Positions 23,300 through 36,651 of a stretch of DNA of 64,000 nucleotides are shown in pieces. Under the pieces are notes generated by a model. It made no database searches. It saw only the letters and a program-made list of their open reading frames with translations, and had not been told where the DNA came from. Source of the DNA: Reticulascus tulasneorum. Taxonomy: Eukaryota; Ascomycota; Sordariomycetes; Glomerellales; Reticulascaceae. The translations under genes and the position numbers were made by a program. Numbering within the stretch: position 1 is the first letter of the stretch; every line of letters starts with the position of its first letter. The stretch is taken from the NCBI GenBank assembly GCA_001557505.1, contig LSAX01000006.1, forward strand, positions 3,348,001 to 3,412,000, written 5' to 3'.

Positions 23300-24735
23300 C
23301 TAACCACGTATGTCTATATGCTTGTGATACAGATCTGATTCTGTGTGCCGCCTTGGCGTAGGATTGAGTCCTGTCGAGGTGTCATTCTCGTCGCCTAGTT
23401 CCGAATGTTCGTCGTCCATCCTATCGTCCATCTCGGCCATAACGCCTAATATGCTGCTTGTTCTCCGGGTTCCAGCGCTATTCTCGGCTAGTGCGTGTAT
23501 TTCTGGAAGTGTTATCTGCACTGATAGTCTTTTGATGGCCTCAGTTAAACTAGATCGCAATGATTTCTTCGGAGTTTCGAGGTTGTTGCTTGGTAGCGAT
23601 GCCGGCCTGTCCTTATCACTTCTTCGAGTGCAGAAGCTCAACCCTCTGACTAGTGGGCGAAGAGTGGGTACACAGACGCAGGTTATGGCGCAGCATAACT
23701 CCAGGTAGGACCAAACCTCAACGATAACAAAGTTGTAGGTTACGTCCTCTCTATCAAAGCTTCGAATTATTGTCAGGCGTATAATTGATATAGCACAGGT
23801 GCTGTTTGCACAAGCATGTTAGCGAGAATGACAGAGCCTGCCGATAGCAGGAGCTTACAAAAAGCCGAGACCAAATGTGGCAAACAAGGCCAGTTTCTGG
23901 GCCCTTGATACGGGAAGAGTGTTCAGAAGCGGCAACGGCATCAGGACGATGACTATGTCGTTCAAGAAACTTATCATCGCTGTGGCAAAATACCAGGCTC
24001 CAACGTTAAAGCAGACGCCTTTGACATCTGGATTCCAGAGAGCATCCAATGGTATGCAGTTCAAAGTTCCAGAAATCAATAGTGCAATTCCAGCAGCTAC
24101 CGTGAACCCAAGAACGTAGTCGCACAATCTTTGGAAATCAGGCAGAGCAAACGCTCGTCGGTATTGGAGGAGGAAGGTTGCTTTGATTGACGTCATGCAC
24201 ACGGGGTTCAACGCAACAGTCGCAGACAAAATCTGGGAATCCAATTAGATTTTCTCTTTGAGATCACTCTTGACAAGTTAGATGCCTCACATTATTATAC
24301 GTGAACCAATCTTGTTCGGAGAACGTCCAAACATGACGTCCCTCCCCAAAAGAAGCATCTAACCACGTAAGTTCAAATCGAGTGATTAGATTCGGCTAAA
24401 AGTTGGGTGAATACCTACTAACAAGCATTGTAGTACCAGTCACTAGAACAAGTATCTTCCATTAGTTAGCCACCAGCCTAACAGTGGTGTCGCGGAAGCA
24501 GACGACTCGCATATGATACAACTAGAAACGAATCATCGATGCCCCATTTCCTCATAACCAAGGCACGGACGTAAACCCTCAAAGCTGAAATGAGTGTCGC
24601 GAATGCGAGGAATGCAGCGGTCGTAGCGATCAGAAGCATTTGCCTGTCCTGTTCAGGTAATGTTGTGTCTCTTGAAGGCACATGCCGGCTAGCTGGTAGG
24701 CCAGCGGCCGGGGCATCGCTAAAAGAGAGCAGCAT
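23300..24735 (-). CDS. Fungal rhodopsin-domain (PTH11-like) integral membrane protein
   Basis: Seven-helix membrane protein of the fungal rhodopsin-domain family, often annotated as PTH11-like; roles in signalling are suspected but not shown for most members. Exons: 24735-24507, 24442-24419, 24358-24291, 24232-23859 and 23801-23300; introns of 64, 60, 58 and 57 bases; 398 aa. Exon 2 is only 24 nt. Landmarks: RVYVRALVMRKWGIDD, GEGRHVWTF, SIKATFLLQYRRAF, LNCIPLDALWNPDVKGVC, FLNDIVIVLMPLPLL, and VWSYLELCCAITCVCVPTLRPL, in family order. A hydrophilic C-terminal tail of about 110 residues follows. Donor 1 (GTCGTC) is weak, but the phase and the conserved sequence support it. Confidence 0.88.
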
Positions 24736-25723
24736 GGTTCCTGTTCCTCCTAGCGTAATTTCGTCGGGATTTGGAGATTTACAACTGTAAGGCGGCTGAG
24801 AACTCAAAAGTTCGGCTGCCAAAAAGTAAGTGCTCCCACTTGATCATAATTGGCGAGCATCCATGGAATTCGAGGAAGAAATGAACCAGCCCCTGATCAA
24901 GATTGAGTGGGGAGATAGCAGGTGATTATAAGTGAACAGTCGAATCTCTCCTCTGTCGGTTCTGGCTAGACAAGTCTGGCGCCTCATTTTAGAGTTCATG
25001 GAATGTCTGGGTTCAGGTGGATACAGCCCTGGTCTGGATGGACCGGATACATCATCATCCAGATAGACAGCGCAGGCTAGCCGTGACCTGAGTCGTTCAT
25101 TTGATGTCATTTGGATAAGATGATGCAAGCAAAGCACAACACGGTGTGTGCTGAACATTGACTTGAACTGGTCCTAGGTATGTGGTTTGCATTCTGGATG
25201 TTGACAGTATGCAGCTGGACAACTTAGAGAAGCGCTCAAAAACAACGCCACTCGTATTTGCCACTCTGTCGTCACCAGTACATGTCACTGTATAGAATTG
25301 AAATGTGCGTGGGCCACCTGTCAGCCGTGCAGAGGCGCGGTTGGTTTTGGACCTGCCCACAATCCTCGGCAATAATCGTGCATTCACGGATGTTTGCTTG
25401 GATCTCATGCAGAGGCTGATTTAAACAATGACCACCATGTTTACTGTGCATTGAACGACCACAATAACCTTCTCAACTTCAACCACCCCATTCCGGACGG
25501 TACTACGTTTACTTTATATCCTCTTTAACAAGTTCCCGAAGTGCAAATCATACCACAATTCCGCCCTCGATCATCTCGGGTATGAACCTTGCCCGGGCAT
25601 CTTTCCGAACGCAAAGCCGCCTGCAAATGCGTGGTTTGCTTAGCGGGCTTTCTGCACGTCTTCGTTGCCAGTGGTATGTCCGGTGGCTACGATGGCCCAC
25701 ATCTTCCGCATAGGACGGCGTCC
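24736..25723. other. Intergenic
   Basis: About 1 kb with only domain-free ORFs; promoter of the rhodopsin-domain gene and 3' flank of the next gene. Confidence 0.5.
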
Positions 25724-27436
25724 TCACGCATAATAGTTTCTATCTAACGTGTTGTAGACTGAAGTTGTGGTTGAAAGGCTGAAAGTCGATGACACTTTGC
25801 GAGGCTCCTCTTTCGTCCTCCACTCGCGATCCTCCATTGTCACTTCAGCGGGATTCAACAGGGGGCCAGCTCCATCCTCGGGTCCAATGTATCGAACTTC
25901 GCATAAGACAGGGACTTTATCATTGAGGCCTTCCTCCAGCCCAACTGTCGACGATGCAGCGTTACTATCTTTCAAAATATGCCACAGCAAGTGGTAATAC
26001 TGGGACTTACATATGAATATGTAGATGAAGTCTACAATGAGTGGAAGCCACGCCAGCACGGCTATTATCTGTCCGAATGTCCACTTGGTCTCATTGTTCC
26101 ACGGGCCGGACATGTTTGCAATCTGGGACCGCAAGCTAGTTAAAAGTCCGATCCAAGCCCACATGCCAATTATGCAGAAGATAGAGCATGGAATTCGCCA
26201 CCAAGTTCGTATAAACTCCGCGAATCTTCTAATAGTTGCCGATTGAGTACTTTCCAGTAGTCCAAGATGCACAGCAAAGACAGGGGAGCTGATTAGACCT
26301 ATAAGAATACTTTGAGCCAAGGCGGCTTTGGGATACTGGTCTTGAGGAGGAACGCAATAGAGCTCAAAAGTCAGCGAATTTTTATAATCGCCTTTCTTCT
26401 GCTCTGAAATCGAGTCGGTTGTTTTCGAGACGATGGAGGCGGAGAGACCTAGAATCCAAAGAGTGAAGAGGACGCATCGTCGAAGCCAGATTCGTCTTTC
26501 ATTGTGAACAAGGCTGTCAAGAAGAAAGATGGGAAGAAGGGAGAACGATGTAACAATCGATGCCGTATTTTTCTCATACCCTGTCATTACTTCCGATGAC
26601 TCTGTCGACTGGTCAATTCCGCGGAGTGCGGCAACCATCAAGGAGAAGCTGAAAAACACGGCGGTGCTGCGGAAGTCGGATAATGTACCTTCAAACGCTG
26701 CAGCCGTTCGAGTTTTCAATGTCATTTTCGCACGGCCGTCATTCAACTTCGACGCGCTCCCTTTTGGTCGGTTAAGCCCTAGTAGGAACACCACTGCATA
26801 GATTGTAGCCAAACATGCTACGAAGACGTACGAAACATAAACCTGGTTTCATGTGTTAGAGACGTCTGAGACTCGGCAACCGCAAGTGGTAGTTACCCCT
26901 ATGCCGGCCAAGTCTGCATTCCCTTCCCACTGCAGAGCTCTACAGAATGTTGGAAGGCACTGCTCTGATTTCAACACAGGATCGATGAATGTTTGTCGGA
27001 AGTCCCCGAACTCAGAGGTCTCGAGGCTGACATAAAAGTCGATATAAGTAGAAGTCCCCGGGTTTTGGCGATCCTGGCCATCGGGTACACTTTCTCCGAT
27101 AATTGATGGAGAAATTGCAGCCTTCATATATTCTTGGGTTATCAGAATACCGGGGAACCAGTCGACGTAATGACCATCAGCTTCAGCGGAGCTCAAGAAC
27201 CACGACGCTGCAAAATCTGCCGCAATCCAGCATTATGTTTTGTCCAAGAGATTAATCTGGTTCTCTGGAAATTCATCCTGGATCGTAGTCATTGTCGAGT
27301 TGGGCTGGGCGATATCTGGTTGGAGTGGGAAAAGATTGACGACAAACACCAGGAGCCAACTTGAATGGGACTCAAATGGGTAGGGAGAACGCCATATAAC
27401 AATCCGGCGCGATATTCCCAGAACCAAGCATGACAA
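25724..27436 (-). CDS. Multi-spanning membrane protein of unknown function; in-frame stop near the N-terminus
   Basis: Not assigned to a named family. The main exon 26842-25724 joins an upstream exon ending at 26897 by a 54-base intron (VYVSYVFVACLATIYAVVF follows the junction). Upstream of this is an extracellular-looking segment (GHYVDWFPGILITQEYMKAAIS). Then come several hydrophobic helices, including STAVFFSFSLMVAAL, SIVTSFSLLPIFLLDSLV, VLFTLWILGLSASIV, IFCIIGMWAWIGLL and IIAVLAWLPLIVDFIYIFI, and a hydrophilic C-terminal tail. Going upstream, a TAA at 27233-27235 interrupts the same frame, which otherwise continues to a Met at 27436 with one more helix (SSWLLVFVVNLFPL). I found no clean intron that removes the TAA, so the 5' end is unsettled and the allele may be disrupted. 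Confidence 0.6.
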
Positions 27437-27841
27437 CCTGGAAGATTACAGCATTCTGCGTACTCGTTTGTGATAGTGATATACACATGGTGGCTGCAGT
27501 AGCTTCCACCTTCTAGTATTCATTTGAAGCCACAAGGCGATGTTACTGGCAATCTTTGTGTATCTGCGCAATACGCAGCCGCACATTTGCTGCTACAATA
27601 CTTCCAAAGACAGCACTAGTGGGCCTCTTTCCTCTCTTTTCTCTTTTGCCAAAATAATATTATGCACATTTCATAATTTCCACCGGTCCCGATAAACTGG
27701 GTGGCGCTACGTATGGTTCGACCTCCGCGAGGAAAAGGCGGATGGATTTAAGCCACCCTGGAGTTAAACAAATGTGATTGGCTTATGACCAGTCAACTTG
27801 CCATGGTGGCGCGCTGCGGCTGACATTTTCGTGGTGATGTG
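27437..27841. other. Left flank of the transposon nest
   Basis: Ordinary-composition DNA without a recognised gene, ending at the target-site duplication GTTTTATTT (27842-27850). Confidence 0.5.
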
Positions 27842-27850
27842 GTTTTATTT

Positions 27851-27985
27851 GAGTCCGGTTAATCGCCCTATACAGTTCCAATATTGGCCCTATATCCTAA
27901 GCCTAATTAGGTATCTTATTTAATGGGTACTTCAATTTAGTAAGGACTCTTACCAAAAGCTTATGTACCTAGATAATAACAAGTA
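27851..27985 (+). repeat. Left terminal inverted repeat of the MULE
   Basis: Inverted match to 36652-36786. The shared core includes GAGTCCGGTTAAT, CCTATACAGTT and CCTAAGCCTAATTAGGTATC. Inner limit approximate. Confidence 0.82.
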
Positions 27986-28205
27986 AATATGTCGCGACTG
28001 AAGTCTACTACCTAAATGATTCTCAAAATGAAGCTATCTAGACACGTAAGAAGAATAAAGCTATGGAAATAGTAATATTTTGCTAATACTATCTCTACAC
28101 CGCTTAACATGTATATTGTCACGTTTATTATCTTATTTCTACGTATTTTGGGATATCTTATAGTGCTTAATAGGGTATGAGGGTAGGTTATATTATTAAC
28201 TGATA

Positions 28206-28827
28206 TGTTACGATCGTGTTAAGGCTAGTTATAATATTAGTCTTAATAATAACTATTAAGGTTTATATTATTAAGTAAGTTAAGTAATATTAGTAAATAA
28301 TATTATAAAAAGGGTTTTTACTGAACTTAATATTATAAGGTATGTTATATAAGATTAATAATCAAGGTTTAAAACTTAGTAAAATTAAAGACTTAGATTA
28401 ATTATTAAAATATAATTAAGAACTATCTAATTATAGAAAGAACGGTTCTTATATAGAAATATAAAATCCTTAGATCGTGGCTTTCTTAGATCATTATAAT
28501 TTTAGATTACCATGATCTTAGATTATTATAATCTTATTAACCTTTAATCTATCTTATTATATATTTATTTATAAGTTTTATTTTTTTAATAACTTTTAAC
28601 TATTATCATCTTTTTATTAATAATATAATATTGTTAACGAAGGTTCATAAGTAATCTTTACATATTAACGTTTTATCTTTATTATAAATAGGTTAAACGT
28701 TATATTATATATTTATTTAATAATATTTAGTATAATATATATATCTCTAATCTTAAATATTATTATGTAAATATATTTTACCGTTTATAATTATTTATTA
28801 AAAAGGTTATATATTATAATTATAATA
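28206..28827 (-). repeat. Left LTR (3' LTR of the minus-strand element)
   Basis: Aligns without length change to 35955-36576; differences examined are transitions. The outer half is less AT-mutated than the inner half. Confidence 0.88.
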
Positions 28828-31021
28828 TTATGTCTTTTCTTTAAGGTCTTCATCTTAAAAACCTTATTAATTATATAAGTAGGTTATATCTTTATATTTT
28901 ATTTTCTATTAAGTTCTATATTCTATTTATTTTTATTATATATTAATAATATATTAAGTTATATTTTAAAAGTTTATTTTCTATATAATCTTCTTTTTTC
29001 GAAAGTTCTTAAACGTTAATAACTAGCTAATCATATAGACCTTTTAGGTGTTAATATTAATATACTTTATTTAAATTATTTTAAATAAAACTTAATATAT
29101 TATATAAGTTCTAATTTATTATGTTATTTTAAATATATTTATTAAGGTTATATAAATTATAATAATATTTTCATAGCTTCTTTTTATAAGTTTTTCTTTA
29201 TTTATTAGGCCTTTATTTTTTAATCTATTTCTTAATTATTTATCTTATTTAAACGTAAGAGAAGTTAGAGAAAGAAGAAGAAAAGGCCGAAGAAACCCTC
29301 TTTATTTTTTAGACTTAGCTTTTTATTATTATAAACCATCTAGCTTACCTTTATCGTTAAAAGTAGGTTGTTATTAAGTAAAATAAAGATATCTTTTATC
29401 ATAATCTTTAAAAATTAGATAATGAAGATAGTATAATTTCGATTTTTACGTAAAAGTTCTATATAGTAAATAATATTTAATCTTTTAGGGTTATTAAGGA
29501 TATTAACTAGGTTTTTTTAGGTTTAGATAATAGTTTTATAAATTTAGGTTTTTTAATTAATCTAGGTATTATAAATAAAACTATTATACTAAATCTTAGT
29601 AATTTTATAAATTCTTAGGTAGTTCTTATATATTTTCTAAATATCTATAGTTCTTCTATTTGATAAGATATTTGAAAATATTTTTGTTATTATATTATAA
29701 ATCTAAGATTTATTTTATTTTATAATCTTAGTTATTAATATTAATTATAATAATATTTTAAGGTTCTATGTCGTTTAACGTTAGTTTTAATAATAATATA
29801 TAAAATATTAAATATATTTTTATAATATTAAGTAATTTTAATTTATAATTAACTTTTAAAATTTTCTTTTCGATTTTAAATAATCTAATAAGTTTATAAT
29901 CTAATTTATTATTTAGTTTAATAATTTTGATGTTTTATTATATAAAGTAGATGTTATATCTTTCTTTAAAAGTTAGTTTTTTTAACTTTTTAATATTAAT
30001 ATATTTTAATATTCTTATAGTTATTAATTTTAGATCTTCTTAAAGAGATAGTTATAATAATCATAATATTTCTATATAAACGGTTATTTTAGATATTATA
30101 AGGTTTTCTTTTAGTTTTCTATATATTATTAATTTAAAACTATAGTTAATATAGAATAGAGAAACCTTAGTTATTTTTATAATTATATTATTATAAATAA
30201 ACTATATTAATAATAATAATTCGACCTAATTATCTTATTTATAATTAATATAATAATATAGATATTATTCTAATATCTAGTTTATCTTTTCTATTTAATT
30301 ATCTATCTAAAAGTAAAAATTTATAAAAAGTTTATATTTTACTTTTAGTTATATTATTAAGGATTATTAGAATTTAGATATAAAAAGCTTATCTTTATCT
30401 ATTATTAATTTTATAGGTAATCTATATTATATAAAGATAACCTTGATAAAGGTATATATAAATTCTTTTATATTACTTATTTCTTTATATAGTTTAAAAT
30501 ATATATATTTAATAAGTTAGTTAATTATTATTAATATATTATTATATTTTACGTTTATAAATAGTTTTTTAGATCTTAATAATTTAATTATAAAGTTTAT
30601 AAATATTAATTTTTATATTTTATTAGTTAGTTAAAATAATTATAATTCTTTATATAGTTTATATTATAATATCTTATTTTTTATATATATTATATAGTTC
30701 TTAATTATTATTTAGATTTTATTTTTAATCTTAATATAATTATAATATTATTTAAGTTTTTAATAAGTTTTATTTATTCTTTAATATTTATAAATAAGTG
30801 CTTTATATATTTCTTTAATTAGTTACTTATTAGTTTAAGTTTCTTTTATTAATTATTATTTTAATATAATATTAAGGTTTTTCTTATTTAATATTAAGAT
30901 ATTATTTATATTTCATTTAAAGATAACGTTTATATCTTTAAGAACATTTTCTTTATAATTAATCTTTTAGCTAAGTATATCTACTTAGCCGTTCTTAGAT
31001 TTTTTCTTATATTGAAATTAA

Positions 31022-31446
31022 CCTTAGCCAGGTCATCTCGTAGCCACACCACCATAACCACCAAACATTCTAACATACATAACCTAACATAACACACTAA
31101 AATGGTGATATCTCGGCCATCTAGATAGCTACGCAGGCGTGGAAGGTGTTCTATCCCTGATCAGGGATAGGTGGATCTAATGGTGTAATTAAGGTTTTCG
31201 TAAGGTAAAGACTTGTAAACTTATGATTTTGTAAGATAACTTAATAATGTGAATTTGACGGTATTACGAGGTATGCCTGCGAGCGTGCCTCTGAACGTGT
31301 TAATGAAAGCTACGAAAATAACTAAATATAGAAAAGACTGATGATTAATACGTACGTAAATATATGTTTAGGCCTGATTAGGTTAGCTATGATAGGTTTA
31401 TAGTAAAACGTATTCATTTTGTCTTATCTGGTTTTAATATATGATT
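31022..31446. other. Non-AT-rich island inside the RIP-mutated retrotransposon
   Basis: About 425 bp of near-normal composition surrounded by almost pure A/T. It is bracketed by imperfect 10-bp direct repeats TTGAAATTAA (31012-31021) and TTGAAGTTAA (31447-31456), which could be a target duplication. No convincing inverted termini or ORF. It may be a later insertion, or a part of the element that escaped RIP. Confidence 0.5.
31151..31170. repeat. Perfect 20-bp palindrome
   Basis: CTATCCCTGATCAGGGATAG is its own reverse complement; it lies within the non-RIP island. Confidence 0.85.
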
Positions 31447-32169
31447 TTGAAGTTAAATTCTTAAAGGAATTTTGATTATTAAATTTATTATTTATTTAGG
31501 TTTTTGCTAATTATAAAATATATAAAGTTTTTATAGTCTATATAGACTTTGACTTTATATTTAGTTTTTGAAAGGTAATATTTTTATTTTTTAAATATTT
31601 TAATAATTCTTATTAGTTTTTTATTATAGATTTAGTAGTTAAGTTCTAATTTGTTTAGTTTCTTCGAGAAGAAAGTTATTAGATATAATATTTTATAATT
31701 ATCTTTTTATAAAAGTTATCTTTTTAATATATAATTAAAGATATTAGTTTTAACTTTAAAAGGTTTTTCTAGGTTTAAGATTGTTAAGATTAATTCTTAT
31801 ATAATCTTCCTTTTTATATTTTAGAAAGTTTTTTCTGTTTATAATATTTATTTGAAGGTTTTATCGTTTTTAATAAGCTTTGTTAATAAAAGTGCTTTTT
31901 AGTTATAAGATATAATAAATCTTTAGTAAAAGTTTATAAATCTTAAGAAGTTTTATATATCTTATATATTTTATAATATAAGCTATTTAGTTATTATTAT
32001 GATTTTCTTTTTATCTATATTAATTTATCTTAATATGATTATATAACCTAGGAAATTAACTTATTTAGAATAAAATATATTTTTTTTAGGTTTAACTAAT
32101 AGTTTAACGTTTTAAAGTTTTTAAAATACTTAATATATATATTTTTTATATTTATCTAACGTTTTAAAG

Positions 32170-32400
32170 AAAATTAAGATATTATCTAGGTAGATTATTA
32201 TAAACTAGTTAAAATATTTCTTTAAGACTTAGTTAATTATAATCTAAAATATAGTTAACATATTAATAAGTCTAAAAAGTATAACGAGGTATTTAAAATA
32301 TCTTTTTCTAATCTAAAAGGTTATCTTTTATTTTTTACCTTTTTTTATTTAGATTAAGTTATATACTCTTTTAAAATTAAATATTATAAAATACTTAACT
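32170..32400 (-). pseudogene. Relic Gypsy reverse transcriptase core
   Basis: On the minus strand, with RIP-type stops, one reads KYFIIF-F followed by YNLI-IKKG, then YFKYLVILFRLINM, and finally FIIIYLDNILIF. These correspond to the Gypsy RT blocks ending in the YLDD active site. The second catalytic Asp codon of YLDD reads AAT (Asn), and several TAG codons stand where Gln (CAG) is usual, all consistent with G-to-A or C-to-T change. Dead sequence; it fixes the class and direction of the element. Confidence 0.82.
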
Positions 32401-35400
32401 TTAAAAAGTAGGTCTTTAAGTTCTAAGATTAAGAATAATAAATAATAATTCTTAATCATAATTTTATTTAATTATCTATAATTAATATATAATCATAATT
32501 TTCTATTCTTCTTTAATATAAATAAGATAAGATATCTTATTAATAATATTAAAAATTTAATATAATTTTTCTTTAAGTTCTTATCGAGGTAAACGTTTAA
32601 CGTTTCTCGTTATATAGGATTTAATAAGTATATTATATAAAATTTTAGCTATATACTTTTTTTTAGTTTGATTTTATAATTATAAAGTTTATATTTTAAT
32701 AGTTTTATGTTAAGTTCTTTGCTAAATAGTTATTTATATTTACGATATTTAAGTAAAATCTATTCTAACTAATTAATTATGGTTTAACGTTTTATCTTAT
32801 ATAACGACCTAGTAGGTATTTATTTTTAATATATTATTATTTTTATCTTAGATATTATATTAAGCTTATATAATATTAAAGGTCTTAATTACTTAGAGGT
32901 TAAGCCGTTTACCTATTAGATTATTTTAATAATCTAGTTAATCTAAAAGTTATTCTCTTTTAACTAGGTAATATTTAAAATTACTTAATACTTTCTAATA
33001 TTTATAATATTAAAAATAATTATTTATTTTAATTATAGTTAAATATTATAAATTACGTAGTTTCTTTAATAATATAACTTTTATTATATATAAATAGTTT
33101 TTTTTCTATAATAGTTAATTTATATAGGTTTTTCTTAAGTTTCTAAGATAACTTTATATTATTAACTAATATAAAAACAATATAGTTCTTTTATATATTA
33201 TTATTAATTACAACTTATATAAACTAATCTTTTATCTTTATTAAGATCTTTATATATATATATAATTAACGTTTTCATTATAAATTATATTAAGGTTTTT
33301 TTCTTTATATTTTTATTATTATATTATTATTATTATAATGGTTTTTATTATTTAAACTAAGTTATATATAATTTATTCTTTTATAGATTATCTTTTTGTT
33401 TTTTTGTTATAATATACTTTATAATATTTAATATAATATTTATTCTACTTAATTTTTCTAAATAGGTATTTTATTAGAAAGTTAAGATATAATATAAATA
33501 TTATATATCTTAATTTTATATATCTTTCTATTAAGACCTAATAAGGTAATTTGGTCGTTAAATAAGGTCTATTAATTAGTTAGCTCTTTCTTTATTAAAA
33601 ATATTATCTATATTACCTCTTATTTAGTTTATATATAATATAATTATCTTATAAATAATCTATCTAGTAGATTTTATTATATTAAAAATAATCTTTTACT
33701 ATTTGTTTATTATCTCTAAATATCATCTTAATATCTTTAATCTAGATATTAAGGTTTAATTATATATTATATCAACTTACGCTTATTAAGGTTATTTCGT
33801 TATAGATTCTTTTAGATATTAGTTTTAGCTTTTTATTAAGTATTTTGATAATATATACAAAGAGGTCTAACTTAGTTTATCTTAAAGGAGATTTATTTTT
33901 ATCAAAGATATCTTTATTATTTAACGATTTTAATATTTCTTCAATATTAACCTTATAAATAACTTATCTAACTTATTATTTAATTATTTCTATAATAACG
34001 TTTAGTTGTTATAACGTAGGTAATTATTAAATCTATGATCATTTACGTCTTTTTTCTATTATTATTAAGGTTTTTTCCTTTTTATTAATTATATAAAACT
34101 TCTCTAGGTTGGTTAATAAAGTTTATATCTTATATATTCTTTTATTAAATTAGTTCTTTTTCTCATATATTGATATAAGTAGGATTTCCTCTATTCTTTG
34201 TTATATAACTAGCTTAATATTAATAAATATGATTTCTTATTATATTTCTTATATTATTTCTTTGATTTTCTCGAAATATTATTTTATAGTAAGTTCTTAG
34301 TGCTAAATTATTAATTATAAATTTTCTTCTTCGGCGTTAGTTATTATTAATTTTCTAGTTTTTTCCTTAGTAGATTATATTAAGATGTTTATTTCTAAGT
34401 TTAAGTTATTATTATTATTATCTAAAAGTAGTTTGAAATGGTTAGTAAAATTATTTAATAATATCTAAAAGCTTAATATTATTTATTTAATTAAAGTCTA
34501 ATTTTTTATAATCTCTAAGGTCTATTTGTTATTATCTATTAATTATTTACTAATATAGAAGAATATATATTAAATAATATTATAATATTTATAAACTAAC
34601 TTTAAGAGTTATTTTAAGTTAACATGTTAATGTTATTTATAATATTTATATCTATTACTAAATTTTATATTATTATTCTTAAATCTCTTTATTATTATAA
34701 ATTACTTAATTTTTATAAACATAATATCTTATCTTTTAAAAGTAAATATCTTAACTAAGTCTAAGATATTTATTTTATATTTTTTTAGGTTATATTATAT
34801 ATAAGGTCTAAGGTAATATCTTACGTTTTCTTTATCTAATTTATATATAAAATAATTATTATTATAATATCTAGATTAATATATTAATAAGTATTATATT
34901 GTGTTTATTATTTATTAGTTAGCCTTATTATATTTTAAGATGTTAACTTATTGTTTATTAATAAGTTTCTAATTAGTTTTTTTAAGATATTATTAAGCTA
35001 TATAGCCAGTTTATTTATATAAAAAGTATTTATTATTTTTAAGGTCTTTCTAATTACCTTTTGCTTTATAAACGTGGTTAATAAAATCTTAGATTAACTT
35101 TTTTTTTTAAAATATATTAAGTTCTATTAGGTTATTATAATATTTATAAATAATATTTTATTAATATACTTTTTTTTAATTATTATATTATTTTCTAGAA
35201 TTAACGTAATAGGTGTTAGGTATTATAGTATATTATTTCTTTATTTATTATTTATATTAATAATTATTAATATATATTATTATTTTAATATATTTAGTTA
35301 AGCATTTAGGTTAATCTTCTCTAACTAGATTATCTTTAATTATATCTTTAAGTTTATTATAAAATTATATTATAAACGTAAGTTCTCCCTAACTAACTTT

Positions 35401-35954
35401 TAAAGTTATTTATTAAAATATTAAGGTATAATTAGTTATTAACCTTTTCTAAGTTAAATATATTAATTATTTTTTATTTATCTTTTCTTTGTCTAGGTTA
35501 TTAAATATTTTATATAATATTTTTTTAAATCTTATAAATATAAAAAATATTTTTATAGTTTTTATTTTAGCTTTATCTCTTTTCTTAAAGTATTTTTAAA
35601 GATAAGGTTTAAATTAAATTATAATATCTTTTATTAAGAATAATATAGTTATCTTAACTTAATCTTTTAGGAATCTAAATTTATATTAATATATATCTTA
35701 ATAAAATCTAAATTAGGTTATAAAAGCTTAAAGTTTTTTAGATTATTTTAAAAACTTTTATAATAAGGAGATTTTTATTTTATCTTTATTAATTTATATA
35801 CGAAAGACTTTATTTTCTTTTTTAAATTTTTAAAATATTATTATAAGATATTCTAAATTAACTTTTCTTTTAAAAATATTTAATATTATATTTATTTAAA
35901 AATAAGAATATTATTCATAATAATAAATAACTTACTAAATAAGAATAATTAAAA

Positions 35955-36576
35955 TATTATAATCATATTAAGATTAATTATAATATTAGTTTTAATAATA
36001 ACTATTAAGGTTTATATTATTAAGTAAGTTAGGTAATATTAATAAATAATATTATAAAAAAAGCTTTTATTAAATTTAATATTATAAAATATATTATATA
36101 AGATTAATAATTAAGGTTTAAAATTTAATAAAATTAAAAACTTAGATTAATTATTAAAATATAATTAAAAATTATCTAATTATAAAAAAGATAGTTTTTA
36201 TATAAAAATATAAAATTTTTAGATTATAACTTTCTTAGATCATTATAATCTTAGATTATCATAATCCTAAATTACCATAATCTTACTAACCTTTAATTTA
36301 TTTCGTTATATATTTATTTACGAATTTTATTTTTCTAATAACCCTTAACCGCTATCATCCTTTCGCTAATAACATAACGTCACTAGTAAAGGTTCGCAAA
36401 CGATCTTTACGTACTAACATCTTATCCTTATTATAAGTAGGTCAAACGCCATATCATATATTTATTTAGTAATATTTAGTATAACGCGTATACCTCCGAT
36501 CTTAGGTGTTATTACGTAAATATGTTCTGCCGTTTATAACCGCCTGTTAGAGAGGTTACGTATTATGGCCGTAACA
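35955..36576 (-). repeat. Right LTR (5' LTR of the minus-strand element)
   Basis: Same 622-bp length as the left LTR. Its outer half (about 36300-36576) keeps many C and G bases that are T or A in the left copy, while its inner half is the more mutated. Confidence 0.88.
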
Positions 36577-36651
36577 TGATGGTATTGCTAACCAGATGTC
36601 TAGTTACATTGATATAGGAATAGCTTCAACTTTGTCTTTTTCGAGACACGT

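Larger units (their letters stand above)
28206..36576 (-). mobile_element. RIP-mutated Gypsy LTR retrotransposon (8.37 kb)
   Basis: Two 622-bp direct repeats (28206-28827 and 35955-36576) bound the element. The less mutated outer ends read TGTTACG... (left copy) and ...CGTAACA (right copy), so the LTR has TG...CA termini. The flanking 5-bp duplications are TGATA (28201-28205) and TGATG (36577-36581), differing by one G-to-A change. The interior is overwhelmingly A/T with no long ORF in any frame. A Gypsy reverse transcriptase is still readable on the minus strand, so the 5' LTR is the right-hand copy. The pervasive one-directional transitions are the expected result of RIP. The element cannot be active. 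Confidence 0.9.
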
